Shown: piece after piece, positions 39,501 to 42,075 of the stretch
Layout: each line of letters starts with the position of its first letter
Position numbering within the stretch: the stretch's first letter is position 1
Assembly (NCBI RefSeq): GCF_028682175.1
Contig: NZ_JANHKS010000047.1
Coordinates: 1 to 42,075 of the forward strand
Origin: Pseudomonas putida
GTDB taxonomy: Bacteria; Pseudomonadota; Gammaproteobacteria; Pseudomonadales; Pseudomonadaceae
Length of the DNA: 42,075 nucleotides
Reading direction: 5' to 3'
The notes under the pieces: model-generated
The model's input: only the letters and a program-made list of their open reading frames with translations
What the model was told of the DNA's origin: nothing
The model's database searches: none
Program-made: the position numbers and the translations under genes

Positions 39501-41015
39501 ATGGATACGCTCGGTTACCTCGGCCAGGGCTTCGGCGTCGCATTGACCCCGTACAACCTGGTCACCGCCCTTTCGGGCACCCTGATCGGCACCATCGTCG
39601 GTCTGTTGCCGGGTCTGGGCCCGATCAACGGCGTGGCGCTGCTGATTCCGATTGCCTTCGCCCTTGGCCTGCCGCCTGAATCGGCGCTGATCCTGCTGGC
39701 GGCGGTGTACCTGGGCTGCGAGTACGGCGGGCGCATCAGCTCGATCCTGCTCAACATTCCAGGTGAAGCGTCCACTGTAATGACCGCACTGGACGGCTAC
39801 CCGATGGCTCGTCAGGGTCTGGCTGGCGTGGCCCTTTCGCTGTCGGCGTGGAGTTCGTTCATCGGCGCCTTCATCGCCACCTGCGGCATGGTGATGTTCG
39901 CCCCGCTGCTGGCCAAATGGGCGATTGCCTTCGGGCCGGCGGAGTATTTCGTGCTGATGGTCTTCGCCATTGTCTGCCTCGGCGGCATGGCCGGTGACCG
40001 ACCGCTCAAGACCTTCGTCGCGGCGCTGATCGGCCTGTTCCTGTCGAGCATCGGCATCGACGCCAACAGCGGCGTGTACCGCTTCACCGGCGACAACATC
40101 CACTTGGCCGACGGCATTCAGTTCGTGGTGCTGGTGCTGGGCCTGTTCTCGGTCAGTGAAATCCTGCTGTTGCTGGAGAAGACTCATCGCGGCCAGGAAG
40201 CGGTGAAAGCCACCGGGCGCATGATGTTCAACTTCAAGGAAGCCAGCTCGGTGTTCATCGTCAACATCCGCTGCGGCCTGATGGGCTTCATCATGGGCGT
40301 GCTGCCGGGTGCCGGTGCAACGCTGGCCAGCGCCGTGACCTACATGACCGAGAAACGTATCGCAGGCGCGAGCGGAAAATTCGGACAAGGCGACATGCGC
40401 GGCCTGGCAGCTCCTGAAACCGCCATCGGCGCGACCGCCTGCGGTGCACTGGTGCCAATGCTGACCCTGGGCGTTCCAGGTTCGGGCACCACCGCGGTGA
40501 TGATCGGCGCGCTGTCGCTGTACAACATCACCCCCGGCCCTCTGCTGTTCCAACAGCAACCGGACATCGTCTGGGGCCTGATCGCCTCGTTGTTCATCGC
40601 CAACATCATGCTGGTGATCCTCAACATCCCGATGATCCGCATCTTCACCCGCATCCTCGCCGTGCCAAACTGGGCACTGGTGCCGGTGATCGCGATCATC
40701 ACCGGGATCGGCGTCTACGCGGTTCACGCCACCACCTTCGACCTATTCCTGATGGTCGGCATCGGCATCTTCGGTTACATCCTGCGCAAGCTGGACTTCC
40801 CGCTGTCGCCGATCCTGCTGGGCTTCATTCTCGGCGGTCTGATGGAACAGAACCTGCGTCGCGCGCTGTCGATCTCCAACGGCTCGATGGACATCCTCTG
40901 GTCCAGCCCGATCACCCTGGGCGTGTGGGTGGTGACTGCGTTCATGCTGGTCCTGCCGCTGATCCGCATCTGGCGCAAGCGCAGCGTCCAGCGTCGCGCA
41001 CTGGCCGATGTCTGA
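39501..41015 (+). CDS. tctA: Tricarboxylate transporter large membrane subunit TctA
   Basis: A 504-residue membrane protein with about 12 helices and the TctA signature 'GLLPGLGPINGVALLIP' (~34-50), repeated in the second half as 'MGVLPGAGATLASAVTYMTEK'. It forms the transport pore and probably uses an ion gradient. 'GGRISSILLNIPGEAS' and 'LTLGVPGSGTTAVMIGAL' are strongly conserved. The ATG at 39501 has GGAG upstream and is the family start. The gene overlaps the AbrB-family gene by 8 bp. Confidence 0.95.
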   Translation: MDTLGYLGQGFGVALTPYNLVTALSGTLIGTIVGLLPGLGPINGVALLIPIAFALGLPPESALILLAAVYLGCEYGGRISSILLNIPGEASTVMTALDGYPMARQGLAGVALSLSAWSSFIGAFIATCGMVMFAPLLAKWAIAFGPAEYFVLMVFAIVCLGGMAGDRPLKTFVAALIGLFLSSIGIDANSGVYRFTGDNIHLADGIQFVVLVLGLFSVSEILLLLEKTHRGQEAVKATGRMMFNFKEASSVFIVNIRCGLMGFIMGVLPGAGATLASAVTYMTEKRIAGASGKFGQGDMRGLAAPETAIGATACGALVPMLTLGVPGSGTTAVMIGALSLYNITPGPLLFQQQPDIVWGLIASLFIANIMLVILNIPMIRIFTRILAVPNWALVPVIAIITGIGVYAVHATTFDLFLMVGIGIFGYILRKLDFPLSPILLGFILGGLMEQNLRRALSISNGSMDILWSSPITLGVWVVTAFMLVLPLIRIWRKRSVQRRALADV

Positions 41016-42039
41016 CCGGCCCTTCAAGACGTGGTGGGGAACACCGCTGGTCGGCCTGCTGGGGGGATACCTCGCCAGCCAGGTCGGCTGGCCCTTGCCC
41101 TGGATGGTCGGCTCGTTGCTGGCGATCATCCTGGTCCGCTGCCTCACCCCGTGGCAGCTGGCTGAAATCCCCGGCGGCCGCAAATGCGGCCAATGGGTGG
41201 TCGGCATCGGCATCGGCCTGCACTTCACTCCGGTCGTCATCGAACAAGTCCTTTCGCACTTTGGCCTGATTTTCATCGGCGCACTGGTGACCAGCGTCTC
41301 CAGCGTGGTCGGCGTGTGGCTGATGCTGCGCACCGGCGAAGACCGCGCCACGGCGTTCTTTTCCAGCATGCCCGGCGGCTCTGGGGAGATGGTCAACCTC
41401 GGCGCGCGCAATGGCGCGATCCTCAGCAACGTCGCCGCCGGTCAAAGCCTGCGGGTGCTGGCGGTGGTGCTGTGCGTTCCGGCGATCTTCAAATACCTGA
41501 TGGGCAACGGTGCCCCGCCCTCCCACGCGGTTGTGGTGGACTGGACCTGGCTGGCGGTGTTGTTTCCCCTCGGCGCGCTGGTTGCCTGGGGCTGGCAACG
41601 CTTGAAACAGCCCAACCCGTGGCTGTTCGGGCCGTTGCTGGTGAGTGCGGTGGTCAGCGTCGGTTTCGATCTGCACACCGGCCTGCCCAACGGCGGCAGC
41701 CAGATCGGCCAGTGGCTGATCGGCAGCGGCCTGGGTTGCCACTTTAACCGCGCGTTCTTTCGCCGCGCGCCGTCGTTCATGGGCCGTACGCTGATCGGCA
41801 CGGCGCTGACCATGAGCATCGCCGCGCTGTGCGCCTGGATCCTCAGCGCTGCAACGCACCTGGATCTACGCTCGCTGACCCTGGGTATGATGCCCGGTGG
41901 CATCGCCGAGATGAGCCTGACGGCGGAGGTGTTGCAGTTGTCGGTGCCGTTGGTGACGGCGATGCAGGTGATGCGGCTGTTGTTTGTGTTGTTTCTGGCT
42001 GAGCCGTTGTTCAGGTACTGGAACAAACAGCCGACCTGA
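41008..42039 (+). CDS. AbrB-family membrane protein (PF05145 type)
   Basis: A 343-residue protein with ~9-10 membrane helices built as two similar halves: 'VGLLGGYLASQVGWPLPWMVGSLLA', 'FFSSMPGGSGEMVNLG' in the first, 'LGMMPGGIAEMSLTAEVL' in the second. Databases often call it an 'AbrB regulator' or 'ammonia monooxygenase' protein. Neither fits, because it has no DNA-binding domain. The P-G-G-x-x-E-M repeats in both halves suggest a transporter-like fold. It overlaps tctA (ATGTCTGA), so it is part of the tct operon and may assist carboxylate export or uptake; that is inference. Confidence 0.85.
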   Translation: MSDRPFKTWWGTPLVGLLGGYLASQVGWPLPWMVGSLLAIILVRCLTPWQLAEIPGGRKCGQWVVGIGIGLHFTPVVIEQVLSHFGLIFIGALVTSVSSVVGVWLMLRTGEDRATAFFSSMPGGSGEMVNLGARNGAILSNVAAGQSLRVLAVVLCVPAIFKYLMGNGAPPSHAVVVDWTWLAVLFPLGALVAWGWQRLKQPNPWLFGPLLVSAVVSVGFDLHTGLPNGGSQIGQWLIGSGLGCHFNRAFFRRAPSFMGRTLIGTALTMSIAALCAWILSAATHLDLRSLTLGMMPGGIAEMSLTAEVLQLSVPLVTAMQVMRLLFVLFLAEPLFRYWNKQPT

Positions 42040-42053
42040 CGAAATACCCACCC

Positions 42054-42075
42054 GTAGCAGCACGGCTTGCCGGCG
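42054..42075. repeat. REP element, cut by window edge
   Basis: GTAGCAGCACGGCTTGCCGG is the left family-A head 14 bp after the last stop codon. Its partner would lie outside the window. Confidence 0.85.

Overview
The window is a gene-dense, GC-rich chromosomal segment of a Pseudomonas of the fluorescens/syringae type. The evidence is the algU-mucA-mucB-mucD, lepA-lepB-rnc-era-recO-pdxJ, cmoAB, icp, asrA-type Lon and tctDE/tctCBA blocks. From memory these follow much the same neighbourhood as P. aeruginosa PA0751-PA0781. The differences are no mucC, no opdH, several inserted genes, and many REP/REPIN repeats of types common in the fluorescens lineage. The species cannot be fixed from sequence alone. 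There are no rRNA or tRNA genes, no CRISPR array and no insertion sequence.

Layout. 1-2.6 kb: a His-rich PadR repressor and a siderophore-interacting ferric reductase (a YqjI/YqjH-like pair), then a leftward pair (VF530 protein, Pr6Pr membrane protein). 2.7-4.8 kb: a ZnuD-like TonB receptor behind a Zur-type box. 5.2-9.1 kb: an OprB porin and PQQ glucose dehydrogenase Gcd (periplasmic glucose oxidation), closed by a strong terminator. 9.1-10 kb: two REPINs flanking a ~610-bp imperfect inverted repeat. 10-14.3 kb: a tightly packed leftward operon encoding a secreted cupredoxin-like protein, a membrane c-di-GMP phosphodiesterase with a periplasmic sensor, a DUF3034 outer-membrane barrel and a lipoprotein truncated haemoglobin. 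This is my best candidate for a poorly described system. 14.6-19.4 kb: a second Lon protease (asrA type) behind a near-consensus sigma-32 promoter, a chagasin-like lipoprotein, and CmoA/CmoB (tRNA cmo5U34).

19.5-30 kb, all leftward: algU-mucA-mucB-mucD (envelope stress and alginate control), lepA-lepB, DUF4845-rnc-era-recO-pdxJ (translation factor, signal peptidase, RNA processing, ribosome assembly, recombination, vitamin B6). 30.6-34.9 kb: nadB divergent from algU, then ygfX-sdhE (flavinylation), ygfZ (Fe-S) and an HDOD protein. 35-42 kb: a tandemly duplicated REPIN cluster, the tctDE two-component system, a divergent control region with four 11-bp-phased direct repeats and two Crc/Hfq-type A-rich motifs, then tctC-tctB-tctA plus an AbrB-family membrane protein.

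Repeats of several REP families sit in nearly every gap between transcription units. In two places the REP sequence itself supplies the stop codon of a gene (Pr6Pr protein, tctE).
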